DNA of 64,000 nt from assembly GCA_016617855.1 (NCBI GenBank), contig JAECUM010096224.1, positions 62,001 to 126,000 of the forward strand, in the 5' to 3' direction. Of this stretch, positions 59,901 through 62,237 are shown one piece after another; within the stretch, counting starts at the first letter, position 1, and each line of letters starts with the position of its first letter. Both the position numbers and the translations under genes were made by a program. The notes under the pieces are model-generated. The model worked only from the letters and a program-made list of their open reading frames with translations. It was not told the origin of the DNA and searched no databases. The DNA is from Megalonaias nervosa (taxonomy: Eukaryota > Mollusca > Bivalvia > Unionida > Unionidae).

Positions 59901-62237
59901 TGTAAAACTAGCATTGTAATGCCATCAGTTCCTAAACTTTGATTGTTATGCATCCTTTTTAACATTTTAGTGCATACTTTGAGTGATGAAACGTTCACAA
60001 GATACTTTTTCATCCTCAATGAGTTTATTTTCATAGGTTAATGGAAAGAAATCCGTGTTTGTTTAATGGATTGGTTTATAGCAATAAACATTTTCATTGT
60101 ATTCTTTTTCTCAAAATAGTTTTTTCATCATATATTTCCTTTCCTTCAATTTTCAGCTATCTTATGTCTTTAAAAATTCCATTTTCTCTGTGCTATGAAG
60201 TTTTTACTGTTTTTCTCTCCCCCTTCTATCCATCTTGCTTTTGATCTAAGAATAACCCCTTTAATTTGCTCATCATATATCCTTCTAGTTGCTTGGTTAT
60301 CTTATCCAGCTTTATTTTAATTTCTTTGTCACTTTGGTTATGTTCATATTCTCTTTCTCTCCATTTGTTTTTCCTGTCTTATCCGAGTTTGATAGGTTTT
60401 CTTTTTTCTTGAAGCAAATTTTAATGGTTTTGTTTCTGACAGTACCTTTAATCAGTTCCCTTTTAACATTGGGATCAGCTGTCATATTTATTTCCATAAT
60501 TGCCTTCACATTATTTTGTATTGTGTGTTTATAGTCTTCATCAAATAGAAGACTGTTATTCAATTAAATGTATCCTAGACCGTGCATATCTCAATAGCTC
60601 TGAGTCATTGTTGGAGATCAAAACATAATCAAGTCTACAGAATATAAGACGAACATTGTTGAATTACCCATATGTTGTTAAGACTATACTTATCTGTAAA
60701 TCAGCTTAAAATATCCAGTTTTGTAGGATTAATTACTGTGTTGAAACCCAACCAATAATAACTATTTCAGCACAATTTTCCCCAATATATTCTTCAAACT
60801 AATATATAAAACCAGGGTAAGCTGAGTTGTTCTGAGATTATTATATTTACTGTCATCAAACTTGGTAGGTGTATTCATCTTAGAGAGTACTACACGCCAT
60901 TGGAAAAAGCAGAACACAGTAACCTACTTTTCTTGCTCTGTGTATAGTTACATTTTTTAATTTAACTTGGTTTCTCTGACACTTTTGTATCTACAGTCAT
61001 GAACCTTGATGTGTATATTCATCTAGGAGGGTGCTATTCACAACTCTCAAAAGTAGGACACACTGACATATTTTTCTTTACTTTGCTCCATCTGTGGGAT
61101 TAGGGCTGTAGGATAGATCCACTGCGACATTTGGTATGTTGTAAATGGTGACTAATAGAAACAGTCTTATTGCCCTGGGATGTACCCTGTGATGGTGTTC
61201 ATGCTGAGAAGGTCTTTGATTGTTTAAGAGTTAGGTTTATGTAAAAAATTTGAATTTGCATTTAAAGAATTTTACCCTTTTATGCCTTTAATTTTTTTAT
61301 GCTTACCTTATTTTGGGATACCTAAAATTTTGTGCTATATAACCAGGATTGTGCAGAGTTAAACCCTGTATATACATATTCTTGCAGCTTGTAAAGATTT
61401 GGGATTATGTCACATTGAGGAGTCAGTACATACAATCTGTAGTAATATAAACATGCAGCCAGATCATATCATAAATCCATCTGGACCAGTCTTCTGTCTC
61501 TTTCTTGCTGTCATGTCAAAGCCATAACAAGCATATGCAAGTCCATTAAAGTGACACATGAAATTACATGTATATTCATAAGGTAATCTTGTGTCTGATA
61601 GGGTGAGTTGTTAACATTCTGGAGACTAAACTTTGATCAGATTTGCTCAAACTTGGTAAATAGGCTTATATTATCATAATTTTGAGTTTGTAATAAGTGA
61701 GATCTGTGCATATTAATGAGGTGACCTTCCATCAGATTAGCTATTTGTTGCCCATCTAAAGACTCTATTTCTCATCCAAATTTGATACACCATTTTAATA
61801 GGTTTATATCACAAAGGTCATTGATAATTTTATTTATTAGCATGATCTACACCTATTATTGATACCTATGTATTTGGAAGAATTTTTATAAGACTGTAGT
61901 AAAATAGGTACATTTGACACAATATAAAGATTTTGAGATAGCTTACATAGGTTTGTGCTTAATGAAATGATCAACTGTAAAGTTTATAAGCCAGGAGAGT
62001 GATATCAGACCCACTTGGGTCTTATGTTTGCTGTGAAATTTTGAATAAATTCTCAGTTTTAATCTTGAAAGTTTTATGGGCTACGCATCTTTTTATGTTT
62101 CTTTTCATGCAATAACAGTGGATTCCAATGACAGTATGTATGGCAGCGACTCCAAGTTCATCTCTGAGGTCACAAGCACCTGCACTACCCTCTTAGAAGA
62201 AATCCTGGCTCACCTAAAAACTCTTAACACTCCCGAG
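1018..62237 (+). CDS. VPS35L: VPS35L (retriever subunit), 16 internal exons, both gene ends outside window
   Basis: Exons: 1018-1162, 3048-3141, 4619-4696, 7420-7589, 8012-8123, 10437-10553, 13045-13098, 14487-14630, 20753-20838, 21757-21837, 24221-24383, 30915-30992, 32400-32514, 42031-42170, 59222-59387 and 62119-62237. Every border is AG/GT and the phases agree, giving 1,862 nt (620 codons plus a partial codon) without a stop. Diagnostic stretches include [49 protein letters not shown] and KGNHSRKT, which match my memory of vertebrate VPS35L. The family protein is about 960 residues, so the N-terminal quarter and the extreme C-terminus are missing here. Known family role: VPS35L with VPS26C and VPS29 forms retriever, which works with the CCC complex and SNX17 to return integrins and other cargo from endosomes to the plasma membrane. 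The protein is an all-helical HEAT-like solenoid, and I see no signal peptide or membrane segment in the exons. No exon is broken, so the gene appears functional despite introns full of transposons. Confidence 0.95.
2009..2290 (+). mobile_element. tRNA-derived SINE, family A
   Basis: The head is tRNA-like, with A box GGCGACTGAGTGGTCTTATG and B box GAGTTTGAGTCTCGG (2079-2093). A body follows with the phrases AGAAAGTTTGCCAGTA, CCTTCCAGGGTTCTT and GGCTGCCATGTATCATGTGC. The same body recurs at 31346-31610 and, reversed, at 48083-48280. The B box and shared body make a Pol III SINE the best call. Confidence 0.75.
2527..2596. repeat. (TA)n(CA)n microsatellite
   Basis: Alternating TA for about 48 bp runs directly into (AC)n for about 22 bp. 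It is a simple compound microsatellite in intron 1. Confidence 0.97.
3048..3141 (+). CDS. VPS35L: VPS35L exon 2 of window
   Basis: The acceptor is ttttttgggcag, ending at 3047, and the donor is gtaaat at 3142. It encodes [19 protein letters not shown] and then [12 protein letters not shown], the conserved GIGDPLV-YAR block. It completes the split codon from exon 1 and ends in phase 0. Confidence 0.95.
3640..4330. repeat. Degenerate ~165 bp tandem repeat
   Basis: Four diverged units share a core like CAGCATAG(C/T)TCA(G/A)GAACCATT followed by ATTCTGATGCAGTTTGG and CATAGACCTA. They start near 3670, 3840, 4010 and 4170. The region is non-coding and fills most of intron 2. Confidence 0.7.
4619..4696 (+). 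CDS. VPS35L: VPS35L exon 3 of window
   Basis: It has 26 codons, [15 protein letters not shown] followed by [11 protein letters not shown], phase 0 at both ends. The acceptor is tatttcag and the donor gtgggt. It matches the VAPH--FFDFL helix region of the family. Confidence 0.92.
4990..5944 (+). mobile_element. Mariner-like element, internally deleted and decayed
   Basis: Imperfect terminal inverted repeats bound the element: AAGAGGGGTATTTGAAAATT on the left (4991-5010) and, reversed, ATAACTTTTTAAATAGCCCT (5921-5940) on the right. It spans about 955 bp, whereas mariners are usually about 1.3 kb. Inside, a frame-broken transposase is readable, including [13 protein letters not shown] and [13 protein letters not shown]. 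The latter is the mariner PPYSPDLAPxDFxLF catalytic block. The C-terminal [18 protein letters not shown] is also readable. It lies in intron 3. Confidence 0.85.
5241..5880 (+). pseudogene. Mariner transposase remnant
   Basis: Successive fragments in different frames match mariner transposase in order. The first is a TPExKxxSKxWxxxxE-like segment near 5350-5400. Next is a VPxGQTVNxxFY-like segment near 5470-5520. Then comes [16 protein letters not shown] near 5655-5710 with the third catalytic Asp, and last the C-terminal WxxRxxxCxExxGxYFE-like end near 5800-5865. Frameshifts and stops mean it cannot encode a working enzyme. Confidence 0.82.
6220..6990. repeat. Degenerate dispersed repeat, copy 1 of 3
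   Basis: It begins CTACTGGTCATAGACCAGG and repeats a theme of about 95-120 bp: ATGATGTCTAGTTGGTCCTAAATGAAAATG, then CCAATATGGCCACC, then ATCTTGAAAATCTTGTTATTGCTACTCC. Related copies occur at 23210-23720 and 33100-33960. No open frame is conserved between copies, so it is treated as non-coding. Confidence 0.75.
7420..7589 (+). CDS. VPS35L: VPS35L exon 4 of window
   Basis: The acceptor is attattcag and the donor gtataa at 7590. It encodes [20 protein letters not shown], then [20 protein letters not shown] and [16 protein letters not shown]. It corresponds to the PAMDWIFQCI segment of the vertebrate protein. It ends in phase 2, and the serine codon is completed by exon 5. Confidence 0.93.
8012..8123 (+). 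CDS. VPS35L: VPS35L exon 5 of window
   Basis: It encodes [20 protein letters not shown] and [17 protein letters not shown], nearly identical in pattern to vertebrate VPS35L. The acceptor is tatcatttcag and the donor gtaagc at 8124. It ends in phase 0. Confidence 0.96.
8124..10436. other. Intron 5, no gene seen
   Basis: This is an AT-rich intron. The only structure I see is a ~125 bp unit at 8240-8366 (TTTAATAGGTCTTGGGCAGC and following) that resembles 13608-13735 in intron 7. Open frames near 8846-9136 and 9657-9950 show no recognisable protein and look like chance openings. Confidence 0.6.
8240..8366 (+). repeat. Short dispersed repeat, copy 1 of 2
   Basis: It shares GGTC(C/T)TTGG(G/C)(C/A)A(G/A)CAGTTT, GGGTTTC/GGGTTCC and CCTACC with 13608-13735 in the same orientation. 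The family is unidentified. Confidence 0.5.
10437..10553 (+). CDS. VPS35L: VPS35L exon 6 of window
   Basis: It has 39 codons: [20 protein letters not shown], then [30 protein letters not shown] is a strong family match. The acceptor is ttcttttag and the donor gtaagc. It is phase 0 at both ends. Confidence 0.95.
10870..11160 (+). repeat. Dispersed repeat, copy 1 of 2
   Basis: It is similar in order and content to 22075-22310. Shared phrases are GAAGTTC, AGCAATC, GATTAACCTCAGT, TTTGGAATATGGA and CTTAGTGAAATGA/AGTGAGATGA. It is non-coding, and the family is unidentified. Confidence 0.55.
11440..12390. repeat. Short tandem motif split by ~0.8 kb
   Basis: The unit ACACTTAGACCATATCTTTG (plus GAAGATA) occurs about three times at 11440-11505 and again about three times at 12320-12390. 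The 11506-12319 segment between them may be an insertion into one original array. I recognise no protein in that segment. Confidence 0.5.
12795..12998 (+). mobile_element. Double-hairpin MITE, copy A
   Basis: Outer inverted ends are ATACTTGCTTATAAGT and ACTTATAACTGTGTAT, each followed inward by a CTGCAAAC / GTTTGCAG motif. Inside are two separate palindromic modules. Module 1 pairs a CATGGACCTGA side with a TCAGGGTATAT side around CATAATGTACCA. Module 2 pairs CATAGACCAAGACC with GATCTGGGTCTATG around GCATTATGTGATGGC. A spacer like TTTGTTCTGCTGATTACTC joins them. Four more copies are in the window. Confidence 0.75.
13045..13098 (+). CDS. VPS35L: VPS35L exon 7 of window (54 nt)
   Basis: It has 18 codons, [18 protein letters not shown], matching DYI-CAE-W-EY--K-F in vertebrates. 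The acceptor is ttctgttttcag and the donor gtaagt. Its short length is compatible with in-frame skipping. A copy of the double-hairpin element ends about 45 bp upstream. Confidence 0.93.
13384..13556. repeat. 39 bp tandem repeat, ~4.4 copies
   Basis: The unit is CTAACTCCATTTAAGTAGAA followed by AGAAGCACAATATTTCCTC. Unit starts (TAAC) at 13388 and 13427 set the 39 bp period. It lies in intron 7. Confidence 0.93.
13608..13735 (+). repeat. Short dispersed repeat, copy 2 of 2
   Basis: It is a second copy of the unit at 8240-8366, in the same orientation, in intron 7. Confidence 0.5.
14487..14630 (+). CDS. VPS35L: VPS35L exon 8 of window
   Basis: It has 48 codons containing [20 protein letters not shown] and [20 protein letters not shown], then DFSMLFSL. 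This is one of the most conserved blocks of the family. A long T tract precedes the acceptor, and the donor is gttggt. It is phase 0 at both ends. Confidence 0.97.
14791..15689. repeat. 29 bp minisatellite, exactly 31 copies
   Basis: The unit is GTTCTCATGAAGTGTAGATT followed by AATGACAAT. The array runs with no insertion or deletion from the first unit at 14791 to the last at 15661-15689 (30 x 29 = 870). Nearly all variation is at two unit positions: C/G at position 4 and G/A at position 12. Only the final unit shows additional changes. There are no spacers, so it is not CRISPR-like. It lies 160 bp after the exon 8 donor. Confidence 0.98.
16050..16170. repeat. Trinucleotide microsatellites
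   Basis: Runs of (AAT)n and (AAC)n at about 16050-16078 are followed by (ATC)n at about 16148-16172. These are simple sequence in intron 8. Confidence 0.9.
16818..17037 (+). mobile_element. Double-hairpin MITE, copy B
   Basis: It begins TACCATATATATACTTGCAT and ends CGTCTTATAAGC. Module 1 is AGATCCAGATCTGCC-ATAGCATAATGCACC-GATAAGGGTCT. Module 2 is CACAGACCCATATCTGCC-GCACATTATATGATGGC-GAGCTGGGTCTGTGC. The order is the same as in copies A, C and D. Confidence 0.75.
17278..18948 (-). mobile_element. Tigger/pogo-like DNA transposon, copy 1
   Basis: Terminal inverted repeats are CAGTGGTCCCCCTCTTATAC at the left and, reversed, TCAAGAGGGGGACCACTG at the right. TA flanks both sides (17276-17277 and 18949-18950), the target duplication of Tc1/mariner-pogo transposons. 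A CAG start plus TA duplication is typical of Tigger/pogo. At 1,671 bp it is shorter than an autonomous element. A transposase N-terminal remnant reads on the - strand; the DDE catalytic domain is absent. A related copy in the opposite orientation is at 24824-26087. Confidence 0.85.
17480..17838 (-). pseudogene. Tigger/CENP-B-type transposase N-terminal remnant
   Basis: On the - strand an ATG at 17836-17838 begins MSSRKRR. Frameshifted pieces follow: [18 protein letters not shown], then [17 protein letters not shown]. This is the order of a pogo/Tigger N-terminus: basic start, helix-turn-helix, then the CENP-B DNA-binding LxxxLxEWFxxxRxxNxP segment. It is broken by frameshifts and has no DDE domain. 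Confidence 0.7.
19553..19770. repeat. TGTA tetranucleotide-rich minisatellite
   Basis: (GTAT)n runs alternate with a longer unit containing TTGTTAAAAGCCCTGGTATG, which repeats at about 19540, 19635 and 19705. The period is about 70-90 bp. The open frames on both strands are artefacts of the repeat. Confidence 0.85.
20460..20683 (+). mobile_element. Double-hairpin MITE, copy C
   Basis: It begins near ACACCATATATACTTCC and ends GATTATAGATGGTA, with CCAACCACAA inward of the left end and GCATTTGGACTGTACTTATA inward of the right. Both internal hairpin modules are present. The right end is about 70 bp upstream of the VPS35L exon 9 acceptor. Confidence 0.75.
20753..20838 (+). CDS. VPS35L: VPS35L exon 9 of window
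   Basis: It encodes [20 protein letters not shown] and KNIVEAFSK. The acceptor is cttcttcag and the donor gtaagt at 20839. It ends two bases into the lysine codon. Confidence 0.96.
21757..21837 (+). CDS. VPS35L: VPS35L exon 10 of window
   Basis: It encodes [20 protein letters not shown] and TMHDSV, with KTMHDSVN the family hallmark. The acceptor is ctctttcag and the donor gtaagt. It is phase 2 at both junctions, so it can be skipped in frame. Confidence 0.96.
22075..22310 (+). repeat. Dispersed repeat, copy 2 of 2
   Basis: It is the counterpart of 10870-11160, in intron 10. It shares GATTAACCTCAGTATTCATG and TTTGGAATATGGAAATGG with that copy. It is non-coding and unidentified. Confidence 0.55.
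23210..23720. repeat. Degenerate dispersed repeat, copy 2 of 3
   Basis: It is the same family as 6220-6990. It contains ATATGGCCACCTGGGTAGCA, TGCTACTCCTCCTAAAT and TTGGTCCAGAATGAAAATAG phrases repeated at about 100-120 bp spacing in intron 10. The end also matches the end of copy 1 (GAAGAAATGGTCTT, then AATTC(C/T)(G/T)GGAAATTCTTT). Confidence 0.75.
24221..24383 (+). CDS. VPS35L: VPS35L exon 11 of window
   Basis: It completes the Asn codon and then encodes [40 protein letters not shown] and [14 protein letters not shown]. The acceptor is tttaatctag and the donor gtaagt at 24384. A minisatellite begins about 16 bp after the donor. Confidence 0.97.
24400..24732. repeat. ~25-27 bp minisatellite of palindromic units
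   Basis: About 13 units have the form GGCACAGTACTGTGAATGAG followed by AAACT. Each carries a perfect or near-perfect 12 bp palindrome, CACAGTACTGTG. Exact copies are at 24402, 24479, 24583 and 24633. Three long overlapping - strand frames through the array are artefacts of the near-codon-length period. Confidence 0.93.
24824..26087 (+). mobile_element. Tigger/pogo-like DNA transposon, copy 2 (inverted relative to copy 1)
   Basis: It starts CAATAGTCCCCCTCCTGAAC and ends AAGAGTTGGACCACTT, with TA on both sides (24822-24823 and 26088-26089). It is 1,264 bp and similar to copy 1 through most of its length but in the reverse orientation. The subterminal GGAAAGGTCACCCGTCTTAT block near the right end mirrors copy 1's left end. 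It is in intron 11, only 0.44 kb past exon 11. Confidence 0.85.
25515..25878 (+). pseudogene. Tigger/CENP-B-type transposase N-terminal remnant
   Basis: It begins [13 protein letters not shown]. After a frame change it reads [20 protein letters not shown], then [20 protein letters not shown] and [16 protein letters not shown]. This fits the helix-turn-helix and CENP-B DNA-binding segments of Tigger/pogo transposases. A ~30 bp stretch encoding QFYVEKTQI is duplicated in tandem, and copy 1 has the same duplication in decayed form. The DDE domain is missing. Confidence 0.75.
26695..27672. mobile_element. Foldback (long-TIR) element with 9 bp target duplication
   Basis: The left arm (26695-27096) and right arm (27277-27672) are reverse complements with scattered mismatches, around a ~180 bp loop. 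The ends are TAGTCTGAGTTTCCTCTGAC and GTCAGAGGAAACTCTGACTA. Both sides are flanked by ACTAACCTC (26686-26694 and 27673-27681). A 9 bp duplication with very long inverted repeats is the pattern of Mutator-like (MULE) foldback elements. It has no coding sequence. The right arm holds a perfect palindrome near 27548-27570. Confidence 0.9.
28477..28702 (+). mobile_element. Double-hairpin MITE, copy D
   Basis: It runs from about ATAATACTCTATAAACTCAC to GAGTATAGACGGTA. Inner ends are GTCCAACTGCAAACAACATA and GGCAGTTTGCAGTTGGACCC. It has both modules, around GCATAATGTACC and GCATTATGCAGTTTC. It is the clearest copy for the outer inverted repeat. Confidence 0.78.
28795..29090 (+). mobile_element. tRNA-derived SINE, family B
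   Basis: The A box is TGGCTTAAGTGG (28801-28812) and the B box is GGGTTCAAACC (28843-28853). An anticodon-arm-like GCATCTGCCTCCTGTGGGAG lies between them. The body is unrelated to family A and ends in an (AC)n-rich tail. The tRNA-like head is too decayed, and the downstream body too long, for a tRNA gene. Confidence 0.75.
29100..30914. other. Rest of intron 11, nothing recognised
   Basis: This is an AT-rich intron with no repeat, transposon or exon that I can recognise. Short open frames (for example the - strand 30285-30533) have no recognisable domain. Confidence 0.55.
30915..30992 (+). CDS. VPS35L: VPS35L exon 12 of window
   Basis: It has 26 codons: [20 protein letters not shown], then TGNFVR. 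It is a near-exact family match. The acceptor is ctttttcag and the donor gtaagg. It is phase 0 at both ends. Confidence 0.97.
31346..31610 (+). mobile_element. tRNA-derived SINE, family A, best copy
   Basis: The A-box region is GTGTCTGAGTGGTCTAATG and the B box is GGGTTTGAGTCTCGGG (31415-31430). The body is AGAAAGTATGCCAGTAACTT, then GGTTCTTCCTCCACCAGTTA, then GCCATGTATAGCCTATCATG. It ends in a (CAA)n tail at about 31586-31604. It shares its body with 2009-2290 and 48083-48280. Confidence 0.8.
32036..32255 (-). mobile_element. Double-hairpin MITE, copy E (reverse orientation)
   Basis: Ends are GTATACTTGCTTATAAGTTG and TGAGATTATATGGTA. The module order is reversed relative to the other copies: CACAGACCCAGATCTG comes first and ATCGACCCTGATCTG second. 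The linker reads GAGTAATAAGTAGAACAAAC, the reverse of the linker in copies A-C. Module 1 is almost perfectly palindromic (AAACTGCACAGACCCAGATC versus GATCTGGGTCTGTGCAGTTT). Confidence 0.78.
32400..32514 (+). CDS. VPS35L: VPS35L exon 13 of window
   Basis: It encodes [20 protein letters not shown] and [18 protein letters not shown]. This matches the [12 protein letters not shown] and LYLHSGQVAL segments of the family. The acceptor is ttcttctag and the donor gtgaga. It ends one base into the Ala codon of exon 14. Confidence 0.96.
33100..33960. repeat. Degenerate dispersed repeat, copy 3 of 3
   Basis: It starts CCCTACTGGTCATAGAGGAG and matches the start of copy 1 (6220). It has about seven diverged sub-units with ATGATGTCTAGTTG(G/A)TCCT, AATATGGC(T/C)GCCA and GACCATCTTGAAAATC. 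It is the longest copy in the window. Confidence 0.75.
33963..34085. repeat. ~29 bp tandem repeat, 4 copies
   Basis: The unit is CTGTAAATCACAAAATTTAG followed by ACTGGTATA. It sits directly outside the left inverted end of the DIRS-like element. Confidence 0.88.
34121..34265. repeat. DIRS-like element, left inverted end
   Basis: The reverse complement of GGCAACAGCGGCATGGGAAG (34121-34140) and ATTAGCCTGCTAACT (34236-34250) is found at 41300-41319 and in 41033-41047. The sub-motif CCCAATCACATT(G/A)CGTTAGGA also occurs in inverse form at 40834-40855 and 41051-41070. Confidence 0.85.
34693..35188 (+). repeat. ~180 bp direct duplication inside DIRS-like 5' region
   Basis: 34693-34872 and 35008-35188 are near-identical, 314 bp apart. 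Both contain GCTGATGTTT, AATCCTCAGGATC and CTGAGGTATTCCTATAGAA. The open frames here are not recognisable proteins and encode the duplicated text twice. Confidence 0.9.
35795..36480 (+). repeat. ~350 bp imperfect sub-repeats in DIRS-like leader
   Basis: GACCTAGTAATTTCA at about 35840 and 36190, and CATGGAAGTT(T/C)(A/G)CCATGAC at about 35940 and 36292, recur at 350 bp spacing. There is no open frame; it looks like an untranslated leader with internal repeats. Confidence 0.65.
36679..37540 (+). pseudogene. Gag-like region of DIRS-like element
   Basis: Interrupted frames are rich in Pro, Gln, Ser and Ala, for example [18 protein letters not shown]. They lie immediately upstream of the reverse transcriptase, where DIRS elements carry gag. 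I see no zinc knuckle. A GGCAGTGCTGGA-like short repeat runs from about 37220 to 37400 and gives spurious Cys/Gln-rich frames. The call is from position and composition only. Confidence 0.5.
37725..38960 (+). pseudogene. Reverse transcriptase - RNase H remnant (DIRS-like)
   Basis: Frame-broken but ordered motifs are visible. [11 protein letters not shown] (about 37924-37957) matches the palm motif A block WxVSLDLx[23 protein letters not shown] (about 38236-38300) matches the LGMxFxT segment after the palm. [16 protein letters not shown] (about 38706-38755) is the RNase H motif SDNTTVVxYIxx[21 protein letters not shown] and [13 protein letters not shown] (about 38880-38995) match the TEWSLxxxVxxxI...DLFATRxNxQLPxF segment. 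The YxDD box is not readable, so it is inactive. Confidence 0.85.
39230..40570 (+). pseudogene. Tyrosine recombinase remnant (DIRS-like)
   Basis: Pieces in several frames follow the order of a DIRS integrase. [20 protein letters not shown] and [12 protein letters not shown] (about 39575-39670) match the first catalytic Arg helix. [12 protein letters not shown] (about 39992-40027) matches the CPVRALxxYLxRT segment. HEIRAISAS (about 40390-40416) is the HxxR box. [13 protein letters not shown] (about 40483-40520) carries the candidate nucleophile Tyr (tac, 40498-40500). Stops and frameshifts break it in several places. Confidence 0.83.
40834..41319. repeat. DIRS-like element, right inverted end and internal complementary motifs
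   Basis: CCTAACGTAATGTGACTGGG (40834-40853) faces CCCAGTCACATTA (about 40918-40930), forming a local hairpin. The same motif recurs at 41051-41070 as the inner edge of the right end. 40975-41070 plus 41250-41319 mirror the left end. The arm is interrupted by a small MITE-like insertion. Confidence 0.8.
41112..41246. mobile_element. 135 bp MITE-like insertion in DIRS right end
   Basis: It is bounded by TTTTAGTATCAAGATATTT (41112-41130) and its near reverse complement AAATATCATGATACTAAAA (41228-41246). The left inverted end of the host element lacks this segment. The interior is AT-rich and non-coding. Confidence 0.75.
41860..41945. repeat. (GATA)n/(CATA)n tetranucleotide repeat
   Basis: Simple sequence of TACC, GATA and CATA units lies just upstream of VPS35L exon 14. 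Confidence 0.93.
42031..42170 (+). CDS. VPS35L: VPS35L exon 14 of window
   Basis: It encodes [20 protein letters not shown] and then [27 protein letters not shown]. The match to [16 protein letters not shown] is strong. The acceptor is atttttccag and the donor gtaagt. It follows a 9.5 kb intron and precedes a 17 kb intron. Confidence 0.97.
42935..43150 (+). mobile_element. MITE fragment with AGGGCTGTTCCAGT end, left copy
   Basis: It starts AGGGCTGTTCCAGTAAAACA followed by a C tract. The body is ACTTCTGTAGGAGGTTGTGT, TCTGACAGTGGA and TCACTTCTATTGTGGGTTGT. The body matches 49590-49720 in the same orientation, while the terminal motif is found inverted at the far end of that copy. Confidence 0.65.
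43160..43767 (+). other. CpG-richer unassigned stretch upstream of ORF1
   Basis: 43190-43400 is unusually rich in CG dinucleotides for this window (GCGTACTTT, ACGCGTTCCGCAAATTACGT, CATCGCGG, GACGTAATTCGAGC). It sits directly 5' of the retroelement ORF1. It may be that element's untranslated leader or promoter. I see no conserved coding sequence. Confidence 0.35.
43768..45282 (+). pseudogene. Retrotransposon ORF1/gag-like protein with CCHC knuckle, five stops in one frame
   Basis: From ATG 43768 a single frame of about 505 codons runs to TAG at 45280-45282, interrupted only by stops at 43789 (TGA), 43843 (TGA), 44149 (TAG), 44692 (TAA) and 44842 (TAG). No frameshift is needed. The N-terminal part is basic and probably helical ([20 protein letters not shown]). 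The middle has an RNA-binding-like segment. [14 protein letters not shown] (about 44551-44592) is a perfect CX2CX4HX4C zinc knuckle. The rest is rich in Gln, Thr and Asn with poly-Q. This architecture suits LINE ORF1 or gag, binding the element's RNA. No reverse transcriptase was recognised downstream. Confidence 0.75.
45283..47900. other. Intron 14 stretch, mostly unassigned
   Basis: 45320-45420 holds A-rich tracts typical of a retroelement 3' end or a junction. 45540-46100 has scattered decayed coding-like pieces (for example [21 protein letters not shown]) that could be the start of a LINE endonuclease, but I cannot support it. 46100-47900 shows no recognisable gene. Confidence 0.4.
48083..48280 (-). 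mobile_element. tRNA-SINE family A, 3' fragment
   Basis: On the - strand it reads GCCATGTATAGCCCATCATG, TACTGAAACATGGCAGTAAC and a CTTCTTCCACC phrase. These match the body and tail of 31346-31610. The tRNA-like head is absent. Confidence 0.65.
48575..48700 (+). repeat. ~62 bp direct duplication
   Basis: GACAAGCATCTT(G/A)TACCACT followed by CTGC(C/A)ATG(G/A)AAGCCCCTCAGA occurs twice in tandem. It is a local duplication in intron 14. Confidence 0.85.
49545..49770 (+). mobile_element. MITE fragment with AGGGCTGTTCCAGT end, right copy
   Basis: It ends GGGTATATGTTTTACTGGAA CAGCCCT, the inverse of the left copy's start. The body CTTCTGTAGGGGGCAGTGTT, TCTGACAGTGGA and TTGCTTCTGTTGTGGGTTGG matches 42980-43085. 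Extra AAATC(G/A)CTTCT motifs at its left suggest subterminal repeats. Confidence 0.65.
49937..52958 (+). mobile_element. hAT-like DNA transposon, decayed, ~3.0 kb
   Basis: The left end is CAGACCTGTGCACCCTCTGT and the right end, reversed, is CAGAGGTGTGCACCCCCTTA. These CAG...GTGTGCACC inverted repeats are typical of hAT elements. CATTCTC is found at both borders (49931-49937 and 52959-52965) and may be the decayed 8 bp target duplication. Inside is a BED-finger transposase with one intron. It lies in VPS35L intron 14. Confidence 0.82.
50221..52646 (+). pseudogene. hAT/BED-type transposase pseudogene with own intron
   Basis: Exon a (50221-50695) starts [20 protein letters not shown]. It carries a BED-like finger [28 protein letters not shown], in which the last zinc ligand appears to be Leu instead of His. 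It has in-frame stops before and after the finger (for example TAG 50500). A GT-AG intron (50696-51009) splits an Asp codon. Exon b continues [20 protein letters not shown] and [13 protein letters not shown]. It shifts frame near 51375, then [20 protein letters not shown] leads into a long 51563-52378 frame. The C-terminal dimerisation motif [12 protein letters not shown] is at about 52424-52460. One more frameshift precedes [20 protein letters not shown]. It resembles ZBED/hAT-derived proteins common in marine invertebrates. It is non-functional as written. Confidence 0.82.
53996..55163. repeat. 54/59 bp satellite, ~21 copies, two subfamilies
   Basis: The first block (53996 to ~54665) uses a 54 bp unit beginning GTTAACAAGGACACTTAATA. 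The second block (~54665-55163) uses a 59 bp unit beginning AACAAATGACTTTGGTCA. Both share CCAAAATAGTTTATGTTATA and TGATGTACTTCATC. A few units have small deletions, such as AACAAGCACTTAAT. Confidence 0.97.
55170..58290. other. Intron 14 stretch with degenerate repeats only
   Basis: A short (TA)n lies near 56490. 56870-57480 holds about three diverged units of the type CCAA(G/A)ATCA-AGATATCTCT plus AATTCTTCACTTTCAATAT. An open frame at 57061-57264 is a repeat by-product. I see no gene. Confidence 0.5.
58297..58409. repeat. 113 bp near-perfect hairpin
   Basis: GATGTTTTATCAAT at the left pairs with ATTGATAAAACATC at the right. Inside, GACAACACAAAATAACCTTA pairs with TAAGGTTATTTTGTGTTGTC around a ~15 nt loop. 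It is probably a tiny MITE or a snapped-back insertion. Confidence 0.9.
59222..59387 (+). CDS. VPS35L: VPS35L exon 15 of window
   Basis: It encodes [40 protein letters not shown] and [15 protein letters not shown]. This matches LFLVRELLNVIQDYTWE---IY and SQETYLYHI in vertebrates. The acceptor is ttttctcctcacag and the donor gtgttg. It ends one base into a Val codon. Confidence 0.95.
59388..62118. other. Intron 15, degenerate repeats only
   Basis: 60820-61100 and 61600-61800 contain diverged units of a CAAACTTGGTA(G/A)GTGTATTCAT type, each with a (C/A)TATTCACA or TACTACACGCCATTG-like segment. The remainder is plain AT-rich intron with a T-rich run at 60040-60560. There is no gene. Confidence 0.5.
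62119..62237 (+). CDS. VPS35L: VPS35L exon 16 of window (last seen)
   Basis: It encodes [20 protein letters not shown] and [33 protein letters not shown] is a family hallmark. The acceptor is tgcaataacag and the donor gtagta at 62238. I found no exon for the C-terminal SSLGLSFFNSIL region to the right, so the gene continues beyond the window. Confidence 0.95.
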